64,000 nt of DNA from Veillonella intestinalis (GCF_943193155.1 NZ_CALPDB010000004.1:62001-126000), one strand, 5' to 3'. Positions 9,526 to 19,238 are shown, numbered from the stretch's first letter. Translations and numbers: made by a program. The notes: generated by a model not told the origin, from the letters alone.

Positions 9526-9604
9526 GTATATATGGCTTTAGGAGGTTCTGGCTTACTCACCTATGTTTTCGTTTATAGAGATAGGAGATGTTAGGGGATA
9601 TGAC

Positions 9605-9691
9605 TATAAGAATATAAAGATGTAAGAATATAAGAGTATAAGGATAAAGAGTATAAAGGCATAAAGATATAATAATATAAAGGTATAAGAA
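9605..9691. repeat. 8-bp tandem repeat, consensus TATAARRA
   Basis: Eleven consecutive near-copies of TATAAGAA/TATAAAGG (one of them 7 bp) run from 9605 to 9691. The repeat merges into a perfect 16-bp inverted repeat (9675-9690 with 9698-9713, 7-base loop) that has no T-tract. It lies between the hisK terminator and the his promoter. No ORF is present. Confidence 0.7.
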
Positions 9692-9748
9692 CATAGGTCT
9701 TATACCTTTATATGACTGGAAGGCATAAAATCTATGCGTAATATTATA

Positions 9749-9777
9749 TTGACGAAGTGTGTCTTACAGTGTATTAT
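9749..9777 (+). promoter_or_regulatory. promoter of the his operon
   Basis: TTGACG (9749-9754), 17-base spacer, TATTAT (9772-9777). The leader to hisZ would be about 125 bases. I saw no T-box and no His-rich leader peptide in it. Confidence 0.65.
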
Positions 9778-9910
9778 ATCTTTAACACTTTAGTTAGATG
9801 AAGTGATAAAGAGTTAAATGCAAGATTAAAATTTAAGTAGTAGTCACATTATCATTTCTATTTGATGATGTATATAGATAGGCAGTACGAGTAAAGAGAG
9901 GGTTTGGGAT

Positions 9911-11068
9911 ATGAAACAAAAACGCTTGCCTCAAGGCTTTCGTGATGAGTTTGGTGAGGAAGCGCAGAAGAAGGCGCTCCTTAGCAATTTATTATCGAAA
10001 TGCTTTTACAAACGAGGATATACAAAAATTATAACACCTTTAATTGAATATAAAAATGTCTTTGATGATTATGATTTAGCCATTCAACAAAAGCTCTATG
10101 AATTGGTTGATAGTTCGCAAGAGCGTTTAGTTGTGAGACCAGACTTAACCTTACCAATTGCGCGGTTTTTATCCAACATACAAGTAAGCTTGCCCACTAA
10201 ATTTTACTATATTGGTGACGTGTTGGCTATGAATCAGGCTCACCGTGGCTGGGCAAATCAAGTGACACAGGCGGGCATTGAATTAGTTGGTTATGAGTCG
10301 AATCGAGCTGAACTGGAATGTTTGCTAGTTATCAATCAAGTAAATCGATTGTTATTAAATAATCGCCTGTATTTAGAATTAAGTGATGCTCGTTTTGCTC
10401 CTGCGATTGTGGAAGCCTTAGGCTTAACGGCTGATGAGGAAGAGACCTTGTTTGATGCTTTATTCAATAAGAATTTGCCACGGTATGAAACGATTATTGA
10501 AAGTTATGCTGAAAATGCTTTATATCCGCTTTTAGTGGTTTGGCCTCGTTTATTTGGCTCTGTAGAAGAAGTACAGCAAGAGTTAAATCAAGTGATTTTA
10601 CCCATGACAGCCCAACGAATTGTCAATCAATTGATGGATTTAGCGAAAACGGTACAACATATGTCAAATCAGCAGGTTCGCCTTGATTTAAGTAGTCGAC
10701 CACCGCAGCCGTATTATACGGGCTTGACCTTTAGAGGTTATGTTGATGAAGTGGCTAGCTATATTGTCAGTGGTGGCCGATATGATCGTTTGTTAGCTAA
10801 TTTTCAAAAAGAACCTACTTGTGCTGTAGGCATGGCTTTTGATTTAGATGTGCTAGCTCAAGTAGCTGAAATGGAAGTGCCGAAAGCTAAACCAGTGCTA
10901 GTTTATTATGAGCCAACTGCCTGGCCTAAAGCAGCTGCGTATTTAGTGAATCATCCGGCGTATAGCTTAGTGCTAGCTGATAGTTTGGAGGACGCACGAC
11001 GTCAGGCGGAGCGTGAAAATGCTGTATTATATGTAGTCACTGAAGAAGGAGTGAGTGAAGATGCTTAG
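9911..11068 (+). CDS. hisZ: ATP phosphoribosyltransferase regulatory subunit
   Basis: Histidyl-tRNA-synthetase-like protein without tRNA-charging function, required as partner of the short form of HisG. The 385-aa sequence has class II synthetase motif 2 (RPDLTLPIARF, about residues 77-87) and motif 3-like GGRYDRLL near residue 296, and lacks the HisRS anticodon-binding domain. It is the first gene of the main his operon and overlaps hisG by a few bases. The pairing with a 205-aa HisG in the next gene strongly supports HisZ over a genuine HisRS. Confidence 0.92.
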   Translation: MKQKRLPQGFRDEFGEEAQKKALLSNLLSKCFYKRGYTKIITPLIEYKNVFDDYDLAIQQKLYELVDSSQERLVVRPDLTLPIARFLSNIQVSLPTKFYYIGDVLAMNQAHRGWANQVTQAGIELVGYESNRAELECLLVINQVNRLLLNNRLYLELSDARFAPAIVEALGLTADEEETLFDALFNKNLPRYETIIESYAENALYPLLVVWPRLFGSVEEVQQELNQVILPMTAQRIVNQLMDLAKTVQHMSNQQVRLDLSSRPPQPYYTGLTFRGYVDEVASYIVSGGRYDRLLANFQKEPTCAVGMAFDLDVLAQVAEMEVPKAKPVLVYYEPTAWPKAAAYLVNHPAYSLVLADSLEDARRQAERENAVLYVVTEEGVSEDA

Positions 11069-11678
11069 TATAGCCCTAACAAAAGGCCGTGTGGAGGAGC
11101 AGGTCATTCCCCTTCTGGAGGCTTGTGACATTGATTGTGAACCTTTACGCAATAAGAAACGTAAACTCGTAATTCAGCTAGGGGATAGTTTAGAAGTGAT
11201 TTTAGTTAAAGGTGGCGACGTTTTGACTTACCTCAATAATGGTGTCGTAGACATCGGCATTGTAGGTAGTGATATTTTAGAGGAACAGCAAAATACGAGC
11301 TATGAATTATTAGACCTTCAGACAGGACGCTGCCAATTTATTTTAGCCTCTTTAGCAGGCTATGACATGAATGAGCCACGGCGACATACAATTGGGACTA
11401 AATATCCTAACATTACTAAGGCCTATTTTGCCAGTCGTGGTAAGGACGTAGAAATTATTAAAATTGAAGGCTCTGTAGAACTGGCCCCTTTAATTGGCTT
11501 AGCCGATGCTATTGTAGATATTACCGAAACGGGTACGACCTTGCGAGAAAATAACTTGCAAATTTTTGATTGGCTGATGCCTATTTCTACGCGTTTGGTG
11601 GCAAATCCATTGGCTTTGAAACAAAAGCGTAGTGAGATTTTTAAATTTGTGGATCAGTTAAAGGCTGCTCAAGTCTGA
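11061..11678 (+). CDS. hisG: ATP phosphoribosyltransferase catalytic subunit, short form
   Basis: First step of histidine synthesis: joins ATP and PRPP. It begins MLSIALTKGRVEEQ and has the PRPP-binding region DIVDITETGTTLRENNL near residue 150. At 205 aa it lacks the C-terminal regulatory domain of long HisG and so depends on HisZ. The ATG at 11061 is preferred because GAAGGA lies 10 bases before it; a GTG at 11055 is too close to that site. The start overlaps the hisZ stop, consistent with coupled, balanced production of the two subunits. Confidence 0.94.
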   Translation: MLSIALTKGRVEEQVIPLLEACDIDCEPLRNKKRKLVIQLGDSLEVILVKGGDVLTYLNNGVVDIGIVGSDILEEQQNTSYELLDLQTGRCQFILASLAGYDMNEPRRHTIGTKYPNITKAYFASRGKDVEIIKIEGSVELAPLIGLADAIVDITETGTTLRENNLQIFDWLMPISTRLVANPLALKQKRSEIFKFVDQLKAAQV

Positions 11679-11712
11679 CAGCCTATATAGAGAAAACTAA
11701 GAGGAGAGAACG

Positions 11713-13044
11713 ATGAAGATATATAGAGAGCCCTTAGCTAAGATGATTGACTTAGTTAATGAATATACAGCACAAACGACGGATATGGCGATTGAACAGC
11801 AGGTACGAACTATTATTGAAACGGTTATTGCTGGTGGCGATGAAGCCCTTCGTCAGTACAGCGAACAATTCGATGGTGTTACCCTTGAGGTGTTGCGTGT
11901 TCCACAGGAAGATATTGAAGCGGCGTATAATAGTTTACCTGCTGAATTAGTAGAAGCCCTCACAGTGGCTAAAGCGAATATTGAAGCCTTTCACAAACGA
12001 GAAATTGATCAAAGCTTTATTGATTTAGACACAACTGGTGTATTGCGTGGGCAAAAGGTGACGCCTTTGAAACGAGTTGGCATTTATGTGCCTGGTGGCA
12101 CCGCTGCGTACCCATCTACTATTTTAATGTGTGCGTTGCCGGCAAAAATTGCAGGCGTGAAAGAAGTTATCATGGTGACGCCACCGCAGAAAGACGGCAT
12201 TGCTCCTATCGTATTGGGGGCCGCCAAATTGGCTGGTGTTGATGCGGTGTATCAAGTGGGCGGGGCCCAAGCAGTAGCTGCCTTAGCCTATGGTACGGAA
12301 TCGGTGCCAAAAGTGGATAAAATTGTAGGGCCTGGTAATATTTATGTGGCCACCGCTAAACGCCAAGTATTTGGGCAAGTATCCATTGATATGATTGCGG
12401 GCCCATCTGAAATCGGTATTTTAGCTGATGAAACGGCGAATCCTATTCACATTGCGGCCGATTTATTATCGCAGGTAGAACATGATAAACGAGCGCGTTC
12501 TATTTTAATTACTAATAGTGAATTGTTAGCCAATGCGGTAGCTAAGGAAGTGGAACGGCAACTCAAGGAATTACCGCGTGAAGCGATTGCTCGAACGGCT
12601 ATTGAAGAGCGGAGTTTCATTGCTATTATTGACTCTATTGAAGATATGTTCACCTTGATGAATGAAGTGGCGCCAGAACATTTAGAAATTCAATTGGCGA
12701 ATGCTGTGGAATATATGAGCTTAGTTGAAAATGCAGGCTCTGTATTCTTAGGCCCTTATACGGCTGAGCCAGTAGGCGATTATATGGGAGGCCCTAATCA
12801 TGTATTACCTACCAGTGGTACGGCTCGTTTTTCTTCGCCCCTTGGTGTGTATGACTTTGTGAAACGTACTTCTTTTATGCAGTTCTCCAAAGCCCGTTTA
12901 CAAGAATTAGCGCCTCACATTGCAACCTTAGCTCGCACCGAAGGCTTAGAAGGGCATGCGCGTTCTATTGAAATTCGTTTTGACGAAACAGCCGATCAGT
13001 TTACATTTGATGATGAGGAAGCGAGAGGTTCCTATGGACACTAA
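11713..13044 (+). CDS. hisD: histidinol dehydrogenase
   Basis: Carries out the two last oxidations, histidinol to histidine, using NAD+ and zinc. The 443-aa protein has family length and motifs: [11 protein letters not shown] (about residues 122-132), [31 protein letters not shown] and the LLSQVEHD and APEHLEI segments that carry zinc and catalytic residues. GAGGAGAG precedes the ATG. The 3' end overlaps the chosen hisB start by 11 bases. Confidence 0.96.
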   Translation: MKIYREPLAKMIDLVNEYTAQTTDMAIEQQVRTIIETVIAGGDEALRQYSEQFDGVTLEVLRVPQEDIEAAYNSLPAELVEALTVAKANIEAFHKREIDQSFIDLDTTGVLRGQKVTPLKRVGIYVPGGTAAYPSTILMCALPAKIAGVKEVIMVTPPQKDGIAPIVLGAAKLAGVDAVYQVGGAQAVAALAYGTESVPKVDKIVGPGNIYVATAKRQVFGQVSIDMIAGPSEIGILADETANPIHIAADLLSQVEHDKRARSILITNSELLANAVAKEVERQLKELPREAIARTAIEERSFIAIIDSIEDMFTLMNEVAPEHLEIQLANAVEYMSLVENAGSVFLGPYTAEPVGDYMGGPNHVLPTSGTARFSSPLGVYDFVKRTSFMQFSKARLQELAPHIATLARTEGLEGHARSIEIRFDETADQFTFDDEEARGSYGH

Positions 13045-13750
13045 GAATAAAGAGATACCACTAGGTAATACTAAAGGGAACGCTATGGATATGAAAGGGT
13101 TGGTTGCGGCTGATACAAACAATTTGGTTACGGCTGATACGGTTAGCCAGCGTGCGGGGCGTTGTGGCGTTGTGAAACGAGTGACTGCAGAAACTAACAT
13201 AGAAGTTAGTCTCAATTTAGATGAGCAGACCGGGGTAGACATTGCGACGGGGATCGGCTTTTTAGATCATATGCTTACCTTATTGGCCAAACATGGTCGC
13301 TTTGGCTTGACTATTACGGCCAAAGGGGATACCTATATTGATGCGCATCACACGGTAGAGGATGTAGCCTTAGCTTTGGGGCAAGCTTTAACGCAAGCCC
13401 TAGGGTCTAAAGAGCAAATTGAACGATATGGCAATGCGTGGGTACCGATGGATGAAGCATTGACTCAGGTGGTTATTGATTTAAGTGGTCGCCCTTATTT
13501 AGTGTATCAAGCGGCGCTTAGCACCCCTGTATTAGGTGGTAATTTTGAAACAGAATTGGTGGAAGATTTTTTTCAAGCTTTAGCTATGAATGGCTTAATG
13601 AACCTTCATGTGCGCAATGAGTATGGTCGTAATACCCATCATATTATTGAAAGTATGTTTAAGGCTACAGGCCGTGCGTTGCGACAGGCGGTTACATTTA
13701 ATGCAGATATTGTAGGCATTAATTCCACCAAGGGTAGCTTAACTGTGTAG
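13034..13750 (+). CDS. hisB: imidazoleglycerol-phosphate dehydratase
   Basis: Dehydrates imidazoleglycerol phosphate. The conserved enzyme starts around residue 43 ([18 protein letters not shown]) and contains the metal-binding [37 protein letters not shown] and [18 protein letters not shown]. There is no phosphatase domain. The start at 13034 gives 238 aa, about 40 more than the usual 195; the extra N-terminus is polar and contains a near-repeat (LVAADT/LVTADT). An alternative ATG at 13085 with AAAGGG upstream would shorten the extension to about 25 residues. The tail is not needed for known HisB function. Confidence 0.9.
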   Translation: MDTKNKEIPLGNTKGNAMDMKGLVAADTNNLVTADTVSQRAGRCGVVKRVTAETNIEVSLNLDEQTGVDIATGIGFLDHMLTLLAKHGRFGLTITAKGDTYIDAHHTVEDVALALGQALTQALGSKEQIERYGNAWVPMDEALTQVVIDLSGRPYLVYQAALSTPVLGGNFETELVEDFFQALAMNGLMNLHVRNEYGRNTHHIIESMFKATGRALRQAVTFNADIVGINSTKGSLTV

Positions 13751-13764
13751 AGTAAAGGATAGAT

Positions 13765-14376
13765 ATGATTGCAATAGTGGATTATGATGCAGGGAATACA
13801 TTTAATGTGCAAAAGGCGTTCACCCATTTAGGCATTCCTACTGTATTGACAGCGGATAAGGAGATAATTCTTAAGGCCGATGGGGTGGTTGTGCCGGGTG
13901 TAGGTGCTTTTAAACAGGCTATGGAAACGCTCACCCAAAGGGGGTTAGTGCCTGTATTACAAGACGTAGCCGCTAAGGAAACGCCCCTCTTAGGGATTTG
14001 TTTAGGTATGCAGATTCTCTTTGAATCGTCTACGGAATATGGCAAGACAGCGGGGTTAGGTTTAATTCCAGGTACAGTAGAAGCCATTCCTACTGATTTA
14101 GGTCTTATGGTGCCACATACAGGTTGGAATCAAAACCGAGTATATAAGCCCGCCAGTCCATTTAGCTTTGTGGATAATGAATATACTTATTTTGTTCATT
14201 CCTATTATGCTTGTTGTGATGATGAATATATAGTAGCTGCTGCTGATTATGGCGTTACGATACCAGCGATTGTGGGGCGAGGATCTATTTATGGTATGCA
14301 GTTTCACCCTGAAAAGAGTGCGGCCATTGGACTTCGTTTGTTAAAACAGTTTGGTAGTTTATGTGGCGCTGTGTAA
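13765..14376 (+). CDS. hisH: imidazole glycerol phosphate synthase, glutaminase subunit
   Basis: Class I glutamine amidotransferase that feeds ammonia to HisF. The 203-aa protein shows VPGVGAFKQAM, the nucleophile motif GICLGMQ (Cys near residue 79) and the catalytic His/Glu in MQFHPEKSA. AAAGGA precedes the ATG. It sits two genes before hisF, with hisA in between, the usual Firmicute order. Confidence 0.94.
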   Translation: MIAIVDYDAGNTFNVQKAFTHLGIPTVLTADKEIILKADGVVVPGVGAFKQAMETLTQRGLVPVLQDVAAKETPLLGICLGMQILFESSTEYGKTAGLGLIPGTVEAIPTDLGLMVPHTGWNQNRVYKPASPFSFVDNEYTYFVHSYYACCDDEYIVAAADYGVTIPAIVGRGSIYGMQFHPEKSAAIGLRLLKQFGSLCGAV

Positions 14377-14404
14377 AGTTGTAGGCGCTATTGAGGAGGT
14401 TTAC

Positions 14405-15130
14405 ATGATATTTCCTGGCATTGATATACAAAATAAACGAAGTGTGCGTTTATTTAAAGGCGACTTTAATCAAGAAGTCGTGATTAATCCCAATCCAGTC
14501 GATCAAGCCACTTCCTATGAGAAAGCGGGCATTAAGGCCCTTCATGTAGTTGATTTAGATGGGGCTAAAGCGGGCAAACCGGTTAATTATGATACCATTG
14601 TAGGCATTCGTCAAGCTTTCACAGGCATTATGGAAGTGGGGGGCGGTATCCGTGATGAAGCAACTATTCAGGCCTATTTGGAGGCAGGGGTTAATCGAAT
14701 TATTTTAGGGTCAGTGGCACTGAAACAGGCAGATTTTACGAAACGTATGCTTAAGACTTACGGGGCTGAACGTATTGTTATCGGTGTCGATGGCATTGAC
14801 GGTAAAGTGGCAACCGAAGGCTGGCTAGAACAGTCAGAAGTGACTATGGTTGATTTAATTCGTGAAATGATAACAGCAGGGGCCATTTACTTTATAGTCA
14901 CCGATATTAGCCGTGATGGCACTATGTCAGGGGCTAATGAAACACTACTCGCTGATTTACAAAGGTTGTTTCCTAAAGCGGTTATCATTGCCTCTGGTGG
15001 GATTCGACATAAGGAAGATATTATCAGTTTAAGAGCTAAAGGGCTTACTGATTGCATCGTAGGTAAAGCGCTTTATGAAGGGCCTTTAACCTTGGCGGAT
15101 GTAGTAGCGCTAGAGGAGGAATTATGTTAG
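14405..15130 (+). CDS. hisA: phosphoribosylformimino-AICAR-P isomerase
   Basis: Amadori isomerase (ProFAR to PRFAR), a TIM-barrel relative of HisF. It begins [20 protein letters not shown] and shows [27 protein letters not shown], the second catalytic Asp in [12 protein letters not shown], and IIASGGIR. The frame is open upstream to 14351, but GAGGAGG directly before the ATG at 14405 fixes a 241-aa product of normal size. The stop overlaps the hisF start. Confidence 0.95.
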   Translation: MIFPGIDIQNKRSVRLFKGDFNQEVVINPNPVDQATSYEKAGIKALHVVDLDGAKAGKPVNYDTIVGIRQAFTGIMEVGGGIRDEATIQAYLEAGVNRIILGSVALKQADFTKRMLKTYGAERIVIGVDGIDGKVATEGWLEQSEVTMVDLIREMITAGAIYFIVTDISRDGTMSGANETLLADLQRLFPKAVIIASGGIRHKEDIISLRAKGLTDCIVGKALYEGPLTLADVVALEEELC

Positions 15131-15882
15131 CAAAACGAATTATTCCTTGCTTAGATGTGGATAATGGTCGTGTAAAAAAAGGCGTAAACTTTGTGAATCT
15201 TGTGGATGTAGGTGATCCAGTGGCCATAGCCGCATCCTATGAAACGCAGGGTGCTGACGAGCAAGTATTTTTAGATATTACGGCTACGACAGAAGGGCGA
15301 GGCACTTTTAAGGATGTAATTTCCGCTATATCTAAAGAAGTATTTATGCCGCTCACTGTTGGCGGTGGCATTCGTACTGTCGACGATATGCAACGTTTAT
15401 TGCAAGCAGGGGCGGATAAAATTTCTTTGAATTCTGCGGCGTTAGCGAATCCAGAACTTATCCGTGAAGGGGCTGAAAAATTTGGCAATCAATGCATTGT
15501 AGTTGCCATTGATGTTAAGACTGACCCTGAAACGGGTAAACGCTATGCTTATACGCATGGTGGCCGTAAAAAGACGGATAAACTGGCCTATGAATGGGCA
15601 CAGGAAGCGGTTCGGCTAGGGGCTGGTGAATTGCTTGTAACTAGCATGGATAAAGATGGTACTAAATCGGGCTTTGATATTGATTTATATAAAAACTTAG
15701 GTGATTTAGTGCAGGTGCCGATTATTGCCTCTGGTGGGGCAGGTACGGTGGCACACTTTGTGGAGGTATTTCAACAAACTAAAGTGACAGGAGCGTTAGC
15801 GGCATCTATTTTTCACTTCCAAGAATTAACAATTGAGGATGTGAAAGAGGCCTTGCGCGCTCATAATATACCAGTCCGTTAA
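15124..15882 (+). CDS. hisF: imidazole glycerol phosphate synthase, cyclase subunit
   Basis: Cyclase partner of HisH that makes imidazoleglycerol phosphate and AICAR. The 252-aa TIM barrel starts [20 protein letters not shown] (catalytic Asp 11 within CLDV), with [19 protein letters not shown], the catalytic Asp in [13 protein letters not shown] and [16 protein letters not shown] lies in the end of hisA and the genes overlap by 7 bases. A 14-bp tandem repeat follows before hisI. Confidence 0.95.
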   Translation: MLAKRIIPCLDVDNGRVKKGVNFVNLVDVGDPVAIAASYETQGADEQVFLDITATTEGRGTFKDVISAISKEVFMPLTVGGGIRTVDDMQRLLQAGADKISLNSAALANPELIREGAEKFGNQCIVVAIDVKTDPETGKRYAYTHGGRKKTDKLAYEWAQEAVRLGAGELLVTSMDKDGTKSGFDIDLYKNLGDLVQVPIIASGGAGTVAHFVEVFQQTKVTGALAASIFHFQELTIEDVKEALRAHNIPVR

Positions 15883-15892
15883 GTTATATAGT

Positions 15893-16018
15893 ATGAATGG
15901 TATGATAGGAAAAGTACGAGATGAAGAGTGCGCTATGAAGAGTGCGCTATGAAGAATACGATAGGAAGCATACGATTTGAAAAATACAATTTGAAAGGTA
16001 TGATTTGATAGGAGTAAG
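15893..16018. repeat. nine tandem copies of a degenerate 14-bp unit between hisF and hisI
   Basis: From 15893 the sequence splits exactly into nine 14-base units, for example ATGAATGGTATGAT, two identical ATGAAGAGTGCGCT copies, ATGAAGAATACGAT, AGGAAGCATACGAT and TTGAAAGGTATGAT. The last unit (16005-16018) contains the AGGAG ribosome binding site of hisI. Only the phase is strict; bases vary in each copy. Confidence 0.85.
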
Positions 16019-16022
16019 ATGG

Positions 16023-16349
16023 ATGACACCTGATTTTGCAAAAGGACAAGGCCTATTGCCCACCGTCGTGGTTGATGCAAATACGAAAGAAGTGCTCATG
16101 GTGGCTTGGATGAATGAAGTAAGCTATGAGCGGACTTTACAGACTAAAGAAACCTGGTTTTGGTCTCGTTCCCGTCAAGAACTATGGCATAAAGGTGGCA
16201 TTAGTGGGCATACGCAACAAGTAGTTCGAGCCGCCTTAGATTGTGATGGCGATACTTTGTTGTTAGAAGTGATTCCTAAGGGGCCTGCCTGTCATACTGG
16301 GGCTAGGAGTTGTTTTTTTAACACAATCCCCTTGGAAGGAGAGAACTAA
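16023..16349 (+). CDS. hisI: phosphoribosyl-AMP cyclohydrolase
   Basis: Opens the purine ring of PR-AMP, third step of histidine synthesis. The 108-aa product has the zinc and active-site motifs [24 protein letters not shown] and [14 protein letters not shown] start at the ATG at 16023, with AGGAG at 16010-16014; the in-frame TTG at 16005 lies upstream of that site. It is a separate protein from HisE, unlike the enterobacterial fusion, and hisE follows after 2 bases. Confidence 0.93.
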   Translation: MTPDFAKGQGLLPTVVVDANTKEVLMVAWMNEVSYERTLQTKETWFWSRSRQELWHKGGISGHTQQVVRAALDCDGDTLLLEVIPKGPACHTGARSCFFNTIPLEGEN

Positions 16350-16351
16350 GC

Positions 16352-16675
16352 ATGGCACAAGAATTAGTTGAATTATATGATATTATTCAAAACCGCAAAG
16401 AAACGCCAAAAGAAGGGTCTTATACGAACTATTTATTTTCTAAAGGTTTAGATAAGATTTTGAAGAAAGTCGGCGAAGAAGCGACGGAAGTGGTGATTGC
16501 TGCTAAGAATGAGGGTACTGATGAATTGGTGAGTGAAACGGCCGATTTGCTATATCATTTGCTCGTATTGTTAGTTGAAAAAGGCGTTCCTTATGAGGCG
16601 ATTACTGAGGAATTAGCACAGCGCGAAGGCTTGGTGAGTAAGACTACGGATCGCCCTAAAATTGAAAATCTATAA
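16352..16675 (+). CDS. hisE: phosphoribosyl-ATP pyrophosphatase
   Basis: Hydrolyses PR-ATP to PR-AMP, second step of the pathway. The 107-aa all-helical MazG-like protein shows SYTNYLFSKGLDKILKKVGEE, split here as the YTNYLF and KKVGEEATEVVIAAKN elements, and the metal-binding EXXE/D pattern around ETADLLYHLL. AAGGAG lies upstream and the gene is coupled to hisI. Confidence 0.93.
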   Translation: MAQELVELYDIIQNRKETPKEGSYTNYLFSKGLDKILKKVGEEATEVVIAAKNEGTDELVSETADLLYHLLVLLVEKGVPYEAITEELAQREGLVSKTTDRPKIENL

Positions 16676-16710
16676 GTAATAGGTAGTATACGTGTTAGAA
16701 AGGATTGGCT

Positions 16711-17808
16711 ATGAAAGAGAGTATTCAACAATTAAAACCATATATTCCGGAGGAACCAATTAGTCGTTTGAAAGAGCGGTTAGGATTAACGAAATTGGTT
16801 CGTTTATCAGCCAATGAAAATCCTTATGGCACATCGTCACAGGTAAAAGAGGCGGTACTCGCTTATGTAAATAGTTATGATTGTAGCCAATATCCTGACG
16901 GTTACGCTACCTCGCTTCGCACGGCTATTGCCGATTTTATTAAAGTTCCGGCAGAGTCTTTAGTTATTGGTGTCGGTTTAGATGAGGTGATTACCTTATT
17001 AAGTCGTACCTTTTTGACTGCTGGCGATTCTATCGTCATCAGTACGCCGACCTTTTCAGAATATGCCCTTAATGGTCAGTTGGAAGGGGCCATTATTAAA
17101 GGGGTACCTTGTAATGAAGTGACTGGGGCTACTGATTTAGAGGGAATGGTAGATGCTATTGATGAAACGACAAAATTAGTCTGGCTTTGCAATCCTAATA
17201 ATCCGACAGGTACCTATGTATCTGTGGAGGCCATTCGTAAATTTATGAAGCAAATCCCTAAGGATGTTTTGGTGCTTATTGATGAGGCCTATATTGAATT
17301 TGTTTCTTCTGTTGAAGCGCCGAGTGCGCTTCCATTATTGGCTGAGTTTGAAAATATAGGGATTATGCGTACCTTTTCCAAAGCGTATGGTTTAGCTAAT
17401 TACCGAGTGGGCTATTTAGTATTAGGAAAAGCTTTAGTGAATTATGTACAGACCATTCGTTTACCCTATAACTTAAATAGCGTTTCACAAGTGGCGGCGG
17501 AAGCTGCATTGGGAGACCAAGCGTTTATTCGTCGTGTAGTGGCGGCCAATGCAGTGGCTCGTGCAGGTTGGGAAGCGTATTTAGCAGAAAAAGGCCTCCA
17601 TTATTATGCCAGTGAAGCGAATTTTTTATTTGTAGAATTTAAATCCCCAGAAGAGGCAAAGGCTGTAGCTGATATGTGGCTACAAGCGGGTTATCAAGTT
17701 CGTGTAGGATTACGGCCTCAATGGCTGCGCATTACCATCGGTGAAGCAGAAGATTGTAAAATAATGCAACAATTATTGGGGCAGTTTTTAGAGACTTGCA
17801 CCATGTGA
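16711..17808 (+). CDS. hisC: histidinol-phosphate aminotransferase
   Basis: PLP enzyme that makes histidinol phosphate, possibly also acting in aromatic transamination. The 365-aa class I/II aminotransferase has SANENPYG (about residues 32-39), NPNNPTGTY, DEAYIEF and the PLP lysine in TFSKAYGLANYRVGY. The ATG at 16711 has AGAAAGGA upstream; an in-frame TTG lies two codons earlier. It closes the operon and is followed by a terminator-like hairpin. With hisK all ten reaction steps from PRPP to histidine are covered in this window. Confidence 0.94.
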   Translation: MKESIQQLKPYIPEEPISRLKERLGLTKLVRLSANENPYGTSSQVKEAVLAYVNSYDCSQYPDGYATSLRTAIADFIKVPAESLVIGVGLDEVITLLSRTFLTAGDSIVISTPTFSEYALNGQLEGAIIKGVPCNEVTGATDLEGMVDAIDETTKLVWLCNPNNPTGTYVSVEAIRKFMKQIPKDVLVLIDEAYIEFVSSVEAPSALPLLAEFENIGIMRTFSKAYGLANYRVGYLVLGKALVNYVQTIRLPYNLNSVSQVAAEAALGDQAFIRRVVAANAVARAGWEAYLAEKGLHYYASEANFLFVEFKSPEEAKAVADMWLQAGYQVRVGLRPQWLRITIGEAEDCKIMQQLLGQFLETCTM

Positions 17809-17830
17809 TATGATAATAATAGAGCTATAG

Positions 17831-17864
17831 ATAAGGGCAATCGGAGAAGATTCGCCCTTATTTT
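17831..17864 (+). terminator. terminator after hisC
   Basis: ATAAGGGC (17831-17838) pairs with GCCCTTAT (17854-17861), plus AAT/ATT inside, followed by a short T-run. Confidence 0.65.
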
Positions 17865-17944
17865 GGCTACTTTTATTAGATGTATTAGATGGTATAACAA
17901 ATAGTTAACCAATACTGTAAGCGATAGATGGGAAGGATGTTCTT

Positions 17945-18646
17945 ATGAAAGCAATTGTTTTATCTAGTGGTGGCGTTGATTCGACAACTTGTTTGGCCTT
18001 AGCCATTGACCAGTTGGGCAAAGACAATGTGGCGGCCGTTTCAATTTTTTATGGACAAAAACATGATAAAGAATTGCAATGTGCACGTAACATAGCAGCT
18101 CATTATGAAGTACCACATTATGAATTAGATGTGTCTCAAATTTTAAAATATTCTAATTGTTCATTGTTGCAAGGTTCCACCGAAGAGATTGCACATAAGA
18201 GTTATGCTGAGCAAATCGAAGAAGAGGGAGAAGGAATGGTGAGTACCTATGTGCCATTTCGCAATGGCTTGATGTTATCTGCTGTAGCTAGTTTGGGCAT
18301 GAGCCTGTTTCCTGATGATACAGTGCAGATTTACTTAGGCGCTCATGCCGATGATGCGGCTGGTAATGCTTATGCCGATTGCAGTGAAGAATTCGTTAGT
18401 ACTATGGCAAAAGCGATTTCTATTGGTACCTATGATAAGGTGCAGGTAGTAGCTCCTTTTGCGGCCAAAAATAAGGCTCAATTAGTGAAGGTTGGTCTGG
18501 ATCTTAAGGTGCCTTATGAATTGACTTGGAGTTGCTATGAAGGGAGCGATACTCCTTGTGGCACTTGTGGTACTTGTATTGATCGTATTAAGGCCTTTGA
18601 GCTTAATGGGACAGTAGACCCTCTCTTAAAAGGCACTAAGGCATAA
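17945..18646 (+). CDS. queC: 7-cyano-7-deazaguanine synthase
   Basis: Converts carboxy-deazaguanine to preQ0 with ATP and ammonia for queuosine tRNA modification. The 233-aa protein has the PP-loop SSGGVDSTTCLALA (residues 7-20) and a C-terminal zinc site with Cys residues in SCYEGSDTPCGTCGTC. AAGGA lies 8 bases before the ATG. No other queuosine gene is adjacent in this window, and I found no preQ1 riboswitch upstream. Confidence 0.93.
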   Translation: MKAIVLSSGGVDSTTCLALAIDQLGKDNVAAVSIFYGQKHDKELQCARNIAAHYEVPHYELDVSQILKYSNCSLLQGSTEEIAHKSYAEQIEEEGEGMVSTYVPFRNGLMLSAVASLGMSLFPDDTVQIYLGAHADDAAGNAYADCSEEFVSTMAKAISIGTYDKVQVVAPFAAKNKAQLVKVGLDLKVPYELTWSCYEGSDTPCGTCGTCIDRIKAFELNGTVDPLLKGTKA

Positions 18647-18683
18647 GGTTAGGCGAAACAGGTGGAACGAAGTAGGTGATACA

Positions 18684-19238
18684 ATGAAGAACATATTATG
18701 TATTGGTGATAGTTTGACTCGTGGCTATGATGTTCCTTATGGGCAAGGTTGGGTTGAATTGTTACAGCAGGAGCTAGGCAAGGCCGGGCAAATTGTGAAT
18801 GCTGGTGTAGATGGGGCTACTTTGCAAGCCATTTTTAACAATGTAGAACGGGTATTGAGTGAACAGACTTATGATATAGTATGTATCATGGGTGGCACCA
18901 ATGATATTTTGCATGGTCGCTCAGCTGAGGATTGTTATTTTAATATGTTGCGCTCGGTGAAACGAATACAAAAAGTGGGAGCGGACGTCATTATAGGTTT
19001 AGCGCCTCAGATTGACTGTGATCCTGATGGGGAAGACGCTGTTTTGGTGGCATATAATACACAATTAAAACAATATTGTCAGAATCATGGGATTACATAT
19101 ATTGATTTCTATGCTACGATTGCTGAAGCGGATCAGCGGGGTGAAATCTTATATGCTGGTGATGTGCATCCTAATGAATTAGGCTATCGTTATATGTTTG
19201 AAACAGCCCTAACTGTGTTGGCCCCAAAATTAAAATAG
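18684..19238 (+). CDS. SGNH/GDSL-family hydrolase
   Basis: A 184-aa serine esterase/lipase-fold protein. It shows block I GDSLTRGYD (catalytic Ser about 10), block III GGTNDI (Asn in the oxyanion hole) and block V DVHPNELGY (Asp-x-His dyad). No signal peptide is visible, so it is probably cytoplasmic. The substrate cannot be told from sequence; acyl-ester, thioester or carbohydrate-ester cleavage are all known in the family. It lies 37 bases after queC and may be co-transcribed. Confidence 0.85.
   Translation: MKNILCIGDSLTRGYDVPYGQGWVELLQQELGKAGQIVNAGVDGATLQAIFNNVERVLSEQTYDIVCIMGGTNDILHGRSAEDCYFNMLRSVKRIQKVGADVIIGLAPQIDCDPDGEDAVLVAYNTQLKQYCQNHGITYIDFYATIAEADQRGEILYAGDVHPNELGYRYMFETALTVLAPKLK

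Noticed and set aside
9605-9713. A CRISPR array.
   Set aside because: Units are only 8 bp and contiguous, without spacers; no cas genes nearby.
9749-9910. A His leader-peptide attenuator before hisZ, by analogy with the aromatic one.
   Set aside because: No ORF with a run of His codons and no terminator hairpin occurs between the promoter and hisZ.
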